Assembly (NCBI GenBank): GCA_037176705.1
Contig: CM073889.1
Span: 106,533,890 to 106,597,889, forward strand
DNA: 64,000 nucleotides
Origin: Molossus alvarezi
Taxonomy: Eukaryota > Chordata > Mammalia > Chiroptera > Molossidae
Reading direction: 5' to 3'
Below, in pieces: positions 36,770 through 46,720 of the stretch. The notes under the pieces were generated by a model. It worked only from the letters and a program-made list of their open reading frames with translations. It made no database searches and was not told the DNA's origin. The first letter of the stretch is position 1. Every line of letters begins with the position of its first letter. Made by a program: the position numbers and the translations under genes.

Positions 36770-37262
36770 CTGTTCGCTTCTCCGGATCCACTCTCCGCTC
36801 TTATCCACCTGCCTCTCTGCTTCGGGAGGGAGGCCGACTCTTGAGGACTATGGCTCCCTTGCCTCCGGGCAATGACAGCTGGGCCAATGGAAGGCTCTAG
36901 CAGGAGCTCAGAGGGTGGGAAGAGAATGAGGCCAGAGTATGTATTGCCCTGTTTCATCCCCGCCCAGCGCTGCAGGTTGGGTGCCTCCATGTCCTCCAGG
37001 TCACGGTTCTTGTTAGAACTCCTCTCCACTTAGGTCCTCTTTCTGGGTTCCCCACAGACACTCCTGTGCTCTTCCCCTCGGCCTCGGGTGGTAATCGCTC
37101 CCCACTGTTGCTAGCCCCGGGGTACAAAACATCCCTCCTTGACTTCCCCAAACTCTTCCCACACCCCTGCAAACAGCTCCTTGGTTAAACTCTCCTCAAG
37201 CACCCCGTGTGAGTGCCATCTCTTCCTGCCAGGGCCCTGCCGGATTCAGCTGACTTCTTACA
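36770..37262 (+). repeat. ancient interspersed repeat, probably LTR-type
   Basis: GGATCCACTCTCCGCTC, GAGGCCGACTCTTGAGGACT, GCCAATGGAAGGCTCTAGCA, GGGTGGTAATCGCTCCCCAC, TGTTGCTAGCCCCGGGGTAC, AGCTCCTTGGTTAAACTCTC, CGTGTGAGTGCCATCTCTTC and CAGGGCCCTG are in the order of a known mammalian repeat with an LTR-like terminus. I do not recall its official name. Confidence 0.5.
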
Positions 37263-37269
37263 CAGCGAT

Positions 37270-37461
37270 GGAGGTTCGGCTACATTAATGATCCTGTTCT
37301 TTGCACTTGGGTTACAGCAGTGAACACAGAAAAAACCCTGCCTTCATAAAAAGTACTTTCTCCTGGGGGAGGCAAATAATTTTTAAAATGAGGAAGCAGA
37401 CTAGATGGTACATTAGCAGTGGTCAGTGCGATGGAGAAGACACATAGCAGGCAAAGGGGAG
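37270..37461 (-). repeat. L2 fragment, left flank of the minisatellite
   Basis: CTTGGGTTACAGCAGTGAAC, AAAAACCCTGCCTTCATAAA, AGATGGTACATTAGCAGTGG and TCAGTGCGATGGAGAAGACA follow reverse L2 up to the point where that family has a GGGAGTGC-like G-rich stretch. The tandem array begins exactly there. Confidence 0.7.
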
Positions 37462-40062
37462 AGGCAGTGCAGGGGGAGGCAGGCAGTGCAGGGGGAGGGA
37501 GGCAGTGCAGGGAGAGGGAGGCAGTGCAGGGGGAGGGAGGCAGTGCAGGGGGAGGGAGGGAGGCAGTGCAGGGGGAGGGAGGCAGTGCAGGGGGAGGGAG
37601 GGAGGCAGTGCAGGGGGAGGGAGGCAGTGCAGGGGGAGGCAGGCAGTGCAGGGGGAGGGAGGGAGGCAGTGCAGGGGGAGGGAGGCAGTGCAGGGGGAGG
37701 GAGGGAGGCAGCACAGGGGGAGGGAGGCAGGCAGTGCAGGGGGAGGGAGGGAGGCAGTGCAGGGGGAGGGAGGGAGGCAGCACAGGGGGAGGGAGGCAGG
37801 CAGTGCAGGGGGAGGGAGGCAGTGCAGGGGGAGGGAGGCAGTGCAGGGGGAGGCAGGCAGTGCAGGGGGAGGCAGGCAGTGCAGGGGGAGGGAGGGAGGC
37901 AGTGCAGGGGGAGGGAGGCAGGCAGTGCAGGGGGAGGGAGGGAGGCAGTGCAGGGGGAGGGAGGGAGGCAGCACAGGGGGAGGGAGGCAGGCAGTGCAGG
38001 GGGAGGGAGGCAGTGCAGGGGGAGGGAGGCAGTGCAGGGGGAGGCAGGCAGTGCAGGGGGAGGGAGGCAGTGCAGGGGGAGGGAGGCAGTGCAGGGGGAG
38101 GCAGGCAGTGCAGGGGGAGGGAGGCAGTGCAGGGGGAGGGAGGCAGTGCAGGGGGAGGCAGGCAGTGCAGGGGGAGGGAGGCAGTGCAGGGGGAGGGAGG
38201 GAGGCAGTGCAGGGGGAGGGAGGCAGTGCAGGGGGAGGCAGGCAGTGCAGGGGGAGGGAGGCAGGCAGTGCAGGGGGAGGCAGGCAGTGCAGGGGGAGGG
38301 AGGCAGTGCAGGGGGAGGGAGGCCGTACAGGGGGAGGGAGGCAGTGCAGGGGGAGGGAGGCAGTGCAGGGGGAGGGAGGGAGGCAGTGCAGGGGGAGGGA
38401 GGCAGTGCAGGGGGAGGGAGGGAGGCAGTGCAGGGGGAGGGAGGGAGGCAGCACAGGGGGAGGCAGGCAGTGCAGGGGGAGGGAGGCAGTGCAGGGGGAG
38501 GCAGGCAGTGCAGGGGGAGGGAGGGAGGCAGTGCAGGGGGAGGGAGGCAGCGCAGGGGGAGGGAGGGAGGCAGCGCAGGGGGAGGGAGGCAGGCAGTGCA
38601 GGGGGAGGCAGGCAGTGCAGGGGGAGGGAGGCAGTGCAGGGGGAGGCAGGTAGTGCAGGGGGAGGGAGGGAGGCAGTGCAGGGGGAGGGAGGCAGGCAGT
38701 GCAGGGGGAGGGAGGGAGGCAGTGCAGGGGGAGGGAGGCAGTGCAGGGGGAGGGAGGCAGGCAGTGCAGGGGGAGGGAGGGAGGCAGTGCAGGGGGAGGG
38801 AGGGAGGCAGCACAGGGGGAGGGAGGCAGTGCAGGGGGAGGGAGGCAGTGCAGGGGGAGGCAGGCAGTGCAGGGGGAGGGAGGGAGGCAGTGCAGGGGGA
38901 GGGAGGCAGTGCAGGGGGAGGGAGGGAGGCAGCACAGGGGGAGGGAGGCAGGCAGTGCAGGGGGAGGGAGGGAGGCAGTGCAGGGGGAGGGAGGGAGGCA
39001 GCACAGGGGGAGGGAGGCAGGCAGTGCAGGGGGAGGGAGGCAGTGCAGGGGGAGGGAGGCAGTGCAGGGGGAGGCAGGCAGTGCAGGGGGAGGCAGGCAG
39101 TGCAGGGGGAGGGAGGGAGGCAGTGCAGGGGGAGGGAGGCAGGCAGTGCAGGGGGAGGGAGGGAGGCAGTGCAGGGGGAGGGAGGGAGGCAGCACAGGGG
39201 GAGGGAGGCAGGCAGTGCAGGGGGAGGGAGGCAGTGCAGGGGGAGGGAGGCAGTGCAGGGGGAGGCAGGCAGTGCAGGGGGAGGGAGGCAGTGCAGGGGG
39301 AGGGAGGCAGTGCAGGGGGAGGCAGGCAGTGCAGGGGGAGGGAGGCAGTGCAGGGGGAGGGAGGCAGTGCAGGGGGAGGCAGGCAGTGCAGGGGGAGGGA
39401 GGCAGTGCAGGGGGAGGGAGGGAGGCAGTGCAGGGGGAGGGAGGCAGTGCAGGGGGAGGCAGGCAGTGCAGGGGGAGGGAGGCAGGCAGTGCAGGGGGAG
39501 GCAGGCAGTGCAGGGGGAGGGAGGCAGTGCAGGGGGAGGGAGGCCGTACAGGGGGAGGGAGGCAGTGCAGGGGGAGGGAGGCAGTGCAGGGGGAGGGAGG
39601 GAGGCAGTGCAGGGGGAGGGAGGCAGTGCAGGGGGAGGGAGGGAGGCAGTGCAGGGGGAGGGAGGGAGGCAGCACAGGGGGAGGCAGGCAGTGCAGGGGG
39701 AGGGAGGCAGTGCAGGGGGAGGCAGGCAGTGCAGGGGGAGGGAGGGAGGCAGTGCAGGGGGAGGGAGGCAGCGCAGGGGGAGGGAGGGAGGCAGCGCAGG
39801 GGGAGGGAGGGAGGCAGTGCAGGGGGAGGGAGGGAGGCAGTGCAGGGGGAGGCAGGCAGTGCAGGGGGAGGGAGGCAGTGCAGGGGGAGGGAGGCAGTGC
39901 AGGGGGAGGGAGGGAGGCAGTGCAGGGGGAGGGAGGGAGGCAGTGCAGGGGGAGGGAGGCAGTGCAGGGGGAGGGAGGCAGTGCAGGGGGAGGGAGGCAG
40001 CACAGGGGGAGGGAGGCAGGCAGCACAGGGGGAGGCAGGCAGTGCAGGAGGAGGCAGGCAGT
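37462..40062. repeat. 2.6-kb G-rich minisatellite (19/23-bp units)
   Basis: About 125 units built from the core GTGCAGGGGGA plus two or three GGGA/GGCA tetramers, giving 19-bp and 23-bp units. Variant cores are GCACAGG, GCGCAGG and GTACAGG. The plus strand is strongly G-rich with runs of 3-5 G, so it could form G-quadruplexes. No unit type contains a stop codon in any frame, and the lengths are not multiples of three. This gives open frames of up to 958 codons on both strands, which I regard as artefacts. A second-order duplication is described in the findings. Confidence 0.98.
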
Positions 40063-40180
40063 CAGCTGTGTGCATAGTGGCCAGCGATGGCCTCGGTGAG
40101 AAGAGACGCGACGAGAATGAATGGCAGCACCAAGAAGGGGTGGCAGGGGAAGGCACCTCCAGACCTCTGAACAGTGCTCC
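40063..40180 (-). repeat. L2 fragment, right flank of the minisatellite
   Basis: GTGCATAGTGGCCAGCGATG, GCCTCGGTGAGAAGAGACGC and GGGGAAGGCACCTCCAGACC continue the same reverse L2 ('...TGGTCAGGGAAGGCCTCNCTGAGAAGGTGAC...'). This suggests the array grew within one L2 copy. Confidence 0.6.
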
Positions 40181-40468
40181 TGAGGAAGAAGAATTCGACT
40201 AAGGTTCTCCCAAGAGAGGAAACACTAAGTCCCATGGGTAGAATCTATATCCTATCAACAAAATGTTCACTGTAGCCGGTCATCACCTTGACTGGCTATA
40301 CTGTGCTGAGCAAAGTATAAGCTCACTGAACTTATGATTTAGAGAGGAGACCGACCTTAAACAGAACATCACGATGGAAATGTATATAAAGTTAGGAAGG
40401 ACAAGTAGAAAGTGTGGTCAGAGTTCCCTGAGATTTTAGGGAATGATTTGTTTTGATTTAATTCTATT
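40181..40468. other. unique non-coding DNA
   Basis: Nothing recognised. Confidence 0.4.
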
Positions 40469-40479
40469 TCTCTTGTATT

Positions 40480-40483
<4 letters not shown>

Positions 40484-40519
<36 letters not shown>
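40484..40519. repeat. (TG)18 microsatellite in the SINE tail
   Basis: A pure TG run of about 36 bp located exactly at the 3' end of the SINE, next to its target-site duplication. Confidence 0.97.
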
Positions 40520-40520
<1 letters not shown>

Positions 40521-40801
40521 ATCCTCACCTGAGAATGTTTTTCCACTGATTTATTTTAGAGAGAATGGAAGAGAGGGAGGGAAGAAGAGAGAGAAGAAGA
40601 GAGAGAAAGAGAGAGAGAGGAGAGAGAGAGAAAGAGAGAGAGAGGAGAGAGAGAGAGAGATATTGGTTGCCCCTTGCACGACACTGACCGGGGCTGGGGA
40701 TTGAACCTGCAACCCAGGTACATGCCCTTGACTGGAATCAAACCTGAGACCCCTCAGTCTGTGGTCCGACACTCTAACCGCGGAGCCCAACAGGCCCGGT
40801 C
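40487..40801 (-). repeat. VES-type SINE with expanded GA zone and CA tail
   Basis: Minus-strand SINE with a diverged head (ACCGGGCCTGTTGGGCTCCG), B-box-like TCAGGTTTGATTCCAGTCAA, and an expanded GA/TC zone at 40,575-40,660. Its tail is a (CA)n run on the minus strand, (TG)n at 40,484-40,519 on the plus strand. Target-site duplication: TCTCTTGTATTCTTTTGT (40,469-40,486) against TCTCTTGTATTCTTCCGT (40,802-40,819), two mismatches. Confidence 0.92.
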
Positions 40802-40819
40802 TCTCTTGTATTCTTCCGT

Positions 40820-41961
40820 TTTGCTTAGGAGTTCAAGGAGCTGAAAAGCAATGCTGCTGAAGCCTCGGGGGTAAATGGGGGATGAATTGCTGGGAGGCCA
40901 GTGGACGGGCCGGAGCAGAGGACCAGGGAAGAGAGGACCAGGGAAGAGATATTCTTTAGTGGGTTAAAGATGGTGGCTAGGCTGGGGAGCAACTGTATTT
41001 AAGAGGAAAATCTACCTGACCTGGGGATATGTTTGACAGAGCTAAGACTTTCATTAATTCACACTCTTTGATATTTTGTTATTATCTGGAGAAAAACTGT
41101 TCTGAAATAGTCTCTAGTATCTTTAAAGAAGTGTTTGTGGGGTCGATGAAGTGAATTTGGAGGGAAGGGATTTGGAAGGGAACATTTCACCGACTTCGGG
41201 GAATAAGTACTTTAAGGGCTTAGGTAAACACCATCATTTAAGTAGGTCCCCAGGGTCTCTACCATTGAAAATAAATTTCTGCAGTTCAGATTTCTCACAG
41301 ATCCAAATAAATCTTTATCCCAAATCACTTATTCATTCAAAAATTTTTAACATTTAAAATATGCAAGAAGCTGTGTAGGCTGCAAAGATGAATCAGGAAA
41401 GGGCTTGTACGAAAGTAACAGGAACACAGACTGTGTCTCACTTCGGGCCTCGATGACAATACAACCCGAATAACCTGGAGAGACAGCGCGGGTTTGATCG
41501 GTGCCGTGCCCTGAGAGTGGGCAAGGGTGGGCACTTTGCACCGGACGGCGGGCATTCTAGGGGAATCAGCCATGCGTGTCAACACAGTCACGAGAGGGTT
41601 AGACATGGCTGCACCAGGGGCAACGTGACAATGTGTGGGTCATAACGAGACAATGGTAGGAAAATATTCAGTTAGTGGAAGCAGGAAAATTAAGTTTTTC
41701 TCCAAATGCACTTTATGTATCACAGATTCATCCAATCACAGGCTGAAGGGGAGCTACATCCTTTTGTCCAGAAATGCTAGACAATAGTCTTGAGGGACAC
41801 TGTCCATAAATGACACCCTTTCTTTACAAACATCAGTGACTTTCACTACGCAAATGTCAGTATCTAATTCTATCAAGATGTTTTTTTCAACAGTGGTGAA
41901 GAAGTTGAAATTATCTATCTGTTCTTTCTCACCTTCATGACTAATTCTACCCACTTAATTT
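40820..41961. other. unique DNA with a weak L2-like piece
   Basis: A two-copy 15-bp tandem duplication, AGAGGACCAGGGAAG, lies at 40,917-40,931 and 40,932-40,946. 41,325-41,400 is weakly like reverse L2. No exon recognised. Confidence 0.45.
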
Positions 41962-42221
41962 GCCCTGGCTGGTTTGGCTCAGCAGTTAGAGCATCGACCC
42001 ACAGACTGAAGAGTCTCGGGTTTGATTCCCAGTCAAGGGCACATACTTGGGTTGCAGGTTTGATCCCTGGCCCCGGTTGGAGTCATGCAGAAAGCAGCCG
42101 ATTGATGTGTCTCTGTCCCATCAGTGTCTCTCTCTCTCCTTCTCTCCCTCCCCCCCTTTCACTCTCTCTAAAAATCAATGGAATAAAATATCCTTCGGTG
42201 AGGATTAACAACAACAACAAA
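41962..42221 (+). repeat. VES-related SINE, older copy
   Basis: GCCCTGGCTGGTTTGGCTCA, CAGTTAGAGCATCGACCCAC, GGGTTTGATTCCCAGTCAAG, GGGTTGCAGGTTTGATCCCT and CCGATTGATGTGTCTCTGTC, with a TC zone, then CTTCGGTGAGGATTAACAAC. The head and tail are VES-like; the middle differs. No clear target-site duplication. Confidence 0.92.
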
Positions 42222-43251
42222 AAGAATGACTTTTCAGGATCGATCGTAATGTATGACTAAACCCACACAGGACAGAACTCATGGCCTTGCCCTTCTGGCT
42301 TTGTACTAACCTGAGCTTCCCAGCCTTGATGATGAGGTGATGACGATTACAGGTCTGGGCTCACGCAGCATCAGCCGTCTCTGGCAGCCTTGTCTTTATG
42401 CCAAAGATGTCACCATGTGTCTGGTCCTAGGGGACTCAGAGCCTGCGTTTCCCTTGAGGGCCTCCTAGGGAGTTGCCCACATTGAAGGATGGTTTATTTA
42501 ACTCGTCCCAGCAAGTGCTAATGAAAGATGGCGCGGTTCACAGAATAACGACCACCTGTCATTTCTTATTAGTGAGATATTTCATGCTGGAGATTGTTAA
42601 GGGCACTGAAATTACTTACTTGCATCAGATAACTGAATTATAATTAAACACTATGTAGATTATTAAAATACTGTTGTTGCTGTGATAGGGAAACATAAAT
42701 AATAGCATCAAAAAGGCTTATTAAAAAATTAGCCTATTTCTAGACGCTCTGTCAGTCCGTCATTGGGCAGAGGCCCCTCCAGACCCACCTGCTCTCAGGC
42801 TCCTCTGCCACCTCCGCCCAGTGGTGGGGGAGCAGCCGCACAGCCTTCTGGGGGCCGGGACCTGGACTGAGATCTAATAGCTCACTAAGGCTCTTCCCCT
42901 GAGGCACCGCGGGGCCGGAGGGACCCCGTAAAGATGGAGTGGTCATCATGAAGCTCCTCAGCTGGGCAGTGCTTTCATATGGGCTCAGGACCCGGGCACC
43001 TTCTCCCCCTTCTCAGCTCTCAGATGGCAAGCGTCCCGCACATGGACGCACGTGGAAATGAAGCGTGTACCAGAAACACGTAAGGAGAAAACCGACGTGG
43101 CTTTTTGTGCAGTCTATCTGGTATTTATTTCCAGGCTGAGCTTATTAGTATTAACTAGAAAGAAAACTAGTAAATAACAATGAAGACCAGTGCGGCAGCT
43201 TTTAAATAGCCTTCAAGTCCAGGAAGAAAAACTTCTTTTGGGACAATGCCC

Positions 43252-43253
<2 letters not shown>
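42222..43253. other. unique non-coding DNA
   Basis: AT-rich at 42,560-42,740, GC-richer at 42,760-42,960. No repeat family recognised. The AT-rich part reads like preserved regulatory DNA rather than a decayed repeat, but I cannot show conservation. Confidence 0.4.
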
Positions 43254-43312
<59 letters not shown>

Positions 43313-43314
43313 AC
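43254..43314. repeat. (TC)n(AC)n compound microsatellite
   Basis: About 35 bp of TC followed directly by about 26 bp of AC. Confidence 0.99.
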
Positions 43315-44694
43315 CACAATTCAATGCATAATCAATGTCCAGTAAGTGGCTGAACAATCGTGTTACAAGAGTTCAGAGGTAGGCAGGAAAGGCTCTATCG
43401 AGAAAGGCCATCTAGAAAGGCCACAAATGCACTCCACACCAGGTTGAATTAGTTAAATTCCTGCAAAATTCTTTAAAGCCAAGAAACCCATCCTTAGGGA
43501 TCCTGCTTGCCCTCTTTTCCTGTCTCTAATTCCTGCTGCATTTTTGCCAGCACATCTTTTGGGGTGTGTCTGTTCCATCCATAGTCATCCCCGCACACTT
43601 CTGAAATCCCTCCCCTTTTGTTCCTTCAACTTTCTTGCAGAAGATGCTTCTCAGCAACAACCCCATTAGCTTTACAAATGCAGTTTAGAAATCCAAGCAG
43701 AACCATTGCTTTCTCCGAGGGCTGGGAATTTGTTACTCCAAGTGATGTGTTATCCCAATTTCCAGGTCATGCTGCTCAGTTATGCAGAGTGGAGAGAGAA
43801 AGATAGGAGGGAGAAAATCTCCCCCCAACAGAAACGTGCCACTTTCCTTGGAAGGCACCAAGGCCACAACAAACAAACAAATAAATAATAAATATTCTCT
43901 TGCTGAAATAAGTCTCACTTCAGTAAGCAACACATTATGCACCATACTGGTATAATAAAGCACACTTCCCCTCGAATCATTCTCACTAATACAATGTATT
44001 CAGTGCTCATATGATTACACTTTTACAGCCTGTTAGCAAAAACACATACAATTGCAAAGTGCTGCTAATGCAATGTGACAGAATACTGTTATTACAAGAA
44101 GAAGTTGTCAGCACCCAGCAATTGATTTTCCTTCATCTCCTTCCTGCTTCTGCCCATCCTCCCCACCTCTCTGGGAGATGTTTATTATGTACTGTGAGTG
44201 CAGCCCTTTCTCTGAATCAATTCCGATAGAGTATAGGGAAGGAACACAAAGACAGAAAAAGTTAACAGGAGTCTAGACATTCTAAGGAGGAAAACTATCT
44301 TCGGGGATATTTTCTTCTCAAAGTCTTTATTAAAGCTTTCAGAACCATGGCTCCCTTCCCCCAGCAGAAAAATCTGATGTTTTTGTTGTTGTTGCTGTTG
44401 CTACACGATGTCACGCCTATTTATTTACCCCTTCACTTTTCATAAAATAAAAATGAGTATGGCTTTAAAGTATTAGGACTTCTACTTTCCTGATATTCAT
44501 CTCCATGCACTTTGAAGAGCAATGGAGGGAAGAAATAAGGAATACAAGAAGCCCAGAAAAAAATTATTTGATTAATGCTTGGTCAATATTTCCCTTGTCA
44601 ACATTTACCTTCATTCACAAAGTGACAATAGATATATTAAACAATGATGCCTTTCTGGAAATGAAAACAATTCTGTGGATAGCATCAGAAACCT
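43315..44694. other. unique non-coding DNA
   Basis: About 1.4 kb with no repeat I can name, except short A-rich CAAA/TAAA runs near 43,868-43,893. Small frames are unsupported. Confidence 0.45.
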
Positions 44695-44760
44695 AATCCA
44701 GAATCATAGAATAGTATAATTGAACAGGTCATAGAGATCAAGACCAATGTAGTCATTGTA
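44695..44760. repeat. ancient MIR-like repeat, left half (split by L1)
   Basis: AGAATCATAGAATAGTATAA and AACAGGTCATAGAGATCAAG resemble an old SINE-like mammalian repeat. Its continuation (AGAGAGTTAAGGAGTTTATA, GAGTCAGCTTTAGAGCTAAA) lies after the L1, at about 46,643-46,720. Confidence 0.4.
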
Positions 44761-45726
44761 CAAATTAAGATACCTAGGAATAAACCTAACTAAGGAGGTA
44801 AAAGACCTGTTCCCAGAAAACTACAGGACATTTTTAAAAGAAATAGAGGAATATATTTTAAAAAATGGAAGCATATACACTGTTCATGGATTGGAAGAAT
44901 CAACATCATTAAAATGTCCATATTACCCAAAGCAATCTATAGATTCAATGCAATCCTTATTAAAATACCAACAACATACTTCACAGATCTAGAACAAATA
45001 CTCCAAAGTTCATATGAAACCAAAAAAGACCCTGAATAGCCACAGCGATCTTGAAAAAGAAGAACAAAGTTAGAGGGATCACAATACCAGATTTCAGGTT
45101 GTTCTACAAAACCATCATAATCAAAACAGCCCAGTACTGACACAAGAACAGGCATATAGATTAATGGAAGAGAATAGAGAACCCATAAATCAACCCAAGA
45201 CATTATGCTCAATTAACATTTGACAAAGGAGGCAAGAGTATACAATGGAGTAACAATAATCTCTTCAATAAATGGGTGTGGGGAAAATTGGACAGCTACA
45301 TGCAAAAAAAATGAAACCAGACCACCAACTTACACCATACACAAGAATAAACTCAAAATAGATAAAAGATTTAAATGTAACTCATGAAACCATAAAAATC
45401 CTAGAAGAAAATGCAGACAGCAAAATCTTAGACACCACACATAGCAGAATTTTTACTGTTACATCACCAAGGGCAAGAGAAACAAAGAAAAAAATTAATA
45501 AATGGGACTACATCAAACTAAAAAGCTTCTGCACAGCAAAAGAAACCAGCATCAAAATGAAAAAGGAACCCACTATATGGGAGAACATATTTGCCAATGA
45601 TACAATGAATAAGGGGTTAATTTCCAAAATATATAAAATACTCATATAACTCAACAAAAGGAAGACAATTCAATTAAACAACGGGCAGAGAACCTGACTA
45701 GACACTTCTCCAAAGAGGACATACAA

Positions 45727-45927
45727 ATGACAAAGAGACATAAAAAATGTTCATTGTCACTAATCATCAGGGAGACGCAAATTAAAATGACTATAAGTTG
45801 TCACCTCAAACCTGCCAGAATGGCTGCCATCAACAAATCATCAAACAACAAGTACTGGCAAGGATGTGGAGAAAAGGGGACTCTAGTCCACTGCTGGTGG
45901 GAATGCAGACTGGTGCAGCCACTATAG
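45727..45927 (+). pseudogene. L1 ORF2 C-terminal segment (zinc-knuckle region)
   Basis: The frame holds the conserved L1 ORF2 C-terminal Cys-rich motif [14 protein letters not shown], preceded by [18 protein letters not shown]. It ends at TAG (45,925-45,927), where the family has Trp (TGG), so it is a nonsense mutation. The remainder continues in another frame (CTPMFIAVLFTIAKIWKQPK, up to 46,130). In a live L1 this region supports ORF2p RNA binding and retrotransposition. Confidence 0.9.
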
Positions 45928-46122
45928 AAAATTATATGGTGTTCCTCAAAAAATTAAAAATTGAACTGCCATTTGATTCAGTGATCCCACTTCTAGGAAT
46001 ATATCCTAAGAAGCCTGAAACACCAGTCAGAAACAACATATGTACCCCTATGTTCATAGCAGTGCTATTTACAATAGCTAAGATCTGGAAACAGCCCAAG
46101 TGTCTATTTGTAGATGAGTGGA

Positions 46123-46193
46123 TAAAATGACTATGAGCTATCACCTCAAACCTGCCAGAACGGCTGCCATCAACAAATCATCAAACAACAAGT
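46123..46193 (+). repeat. 71-bp templated duplication inside L1
   Basis: 46,123-46,193 repeats 45,783-45,853 with about four mismatches; both start TAAAATGACTAT and end CAAACAACAAGT. It sits between GATGAGTGGA and GGCATATATA, where the L1 family has only a few bases. It is therefore an insertion copied from 340 bp upstream. Confidence 0.92.
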
Positions 46194-46720
46194 GGCATAT
46201 ATATATACAATGGAACACTATGCAGTTGTAAGAAAGAAAGATCTCTTACCCTTTAAGACAACATGGAGGGACCTGGAGAGTATTATGATAAGTGAAATAA
46301 GCCAGAGAAAGACAAATATCACATGATCTCACTTATTTGTGAAATCTAATGAACAAATTAAACTGATGAACAAAATAGATCCAGAGACACAGAAATAGAA
46401 AACAGACTGACAAACCTCAGAGGAAAGAGGGTTAGGGGACAGGAAGAGACAAACCAAAGAACTTACATGCATATATGCACAACCAATGGACAGACAACCG
46501 TGTGGTGACGGCAGGGTGTGTGGGAGACAGGAGGAGGGTGTCAATGAGGAAAAAAAGGAGGGACATCTGTAATACTTTCAACAATAAAAATAAATCTAAA
46601 ATTAAAAATAAAATAAAATAAATGAATAAAGTCATTTTTAAAAAGAGAGTTAAGGAGTTTATATCCAAGTTCTCACCACGAGTCAGCTTTAGAGCTAAAT
46701 TTAGAAAATCTAGAAGCCTT

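Larger units (their letters stand above)
44761..46629 (+). mobile_element. 5'-truncated LINE-1, 3' end
   Basis: Starts inside ORF2 (frame reading ...[14 protein letters not shown]...), runs through the ORF2 C-terminus and a short 3' UTR, and ends in an A-rich tail (AAATAAAATAAAATAAATG). Possible target-site duplication AGTCATTGTA (44,751-44,760) against AGTCATTTTT (46,630-46,639). It carries stops, and a 71-bp internal duplication at 46,123-46,193. Orientation is plus; the element is dead. Confidence 0.93.

Noticed and set aside
37462..40062. CRISPR-like array
   Set aside because: The repeats are directly abutting units without unique spacers, in a mammalian genome. It is a minisatellite.
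37280..40202. Open frames up to 958 codons across the minisatellite
   Set aside because: The 19/23-bp units contain no stop in any frame on either strand. Several frames are open together, and unit length is not a multiple of three, so no protein repeat is preserved.
43868..43893. Short CAAA/TAAA run as a SINE tail
   Set aside because: No SINE body or flanking duplication is next to it.
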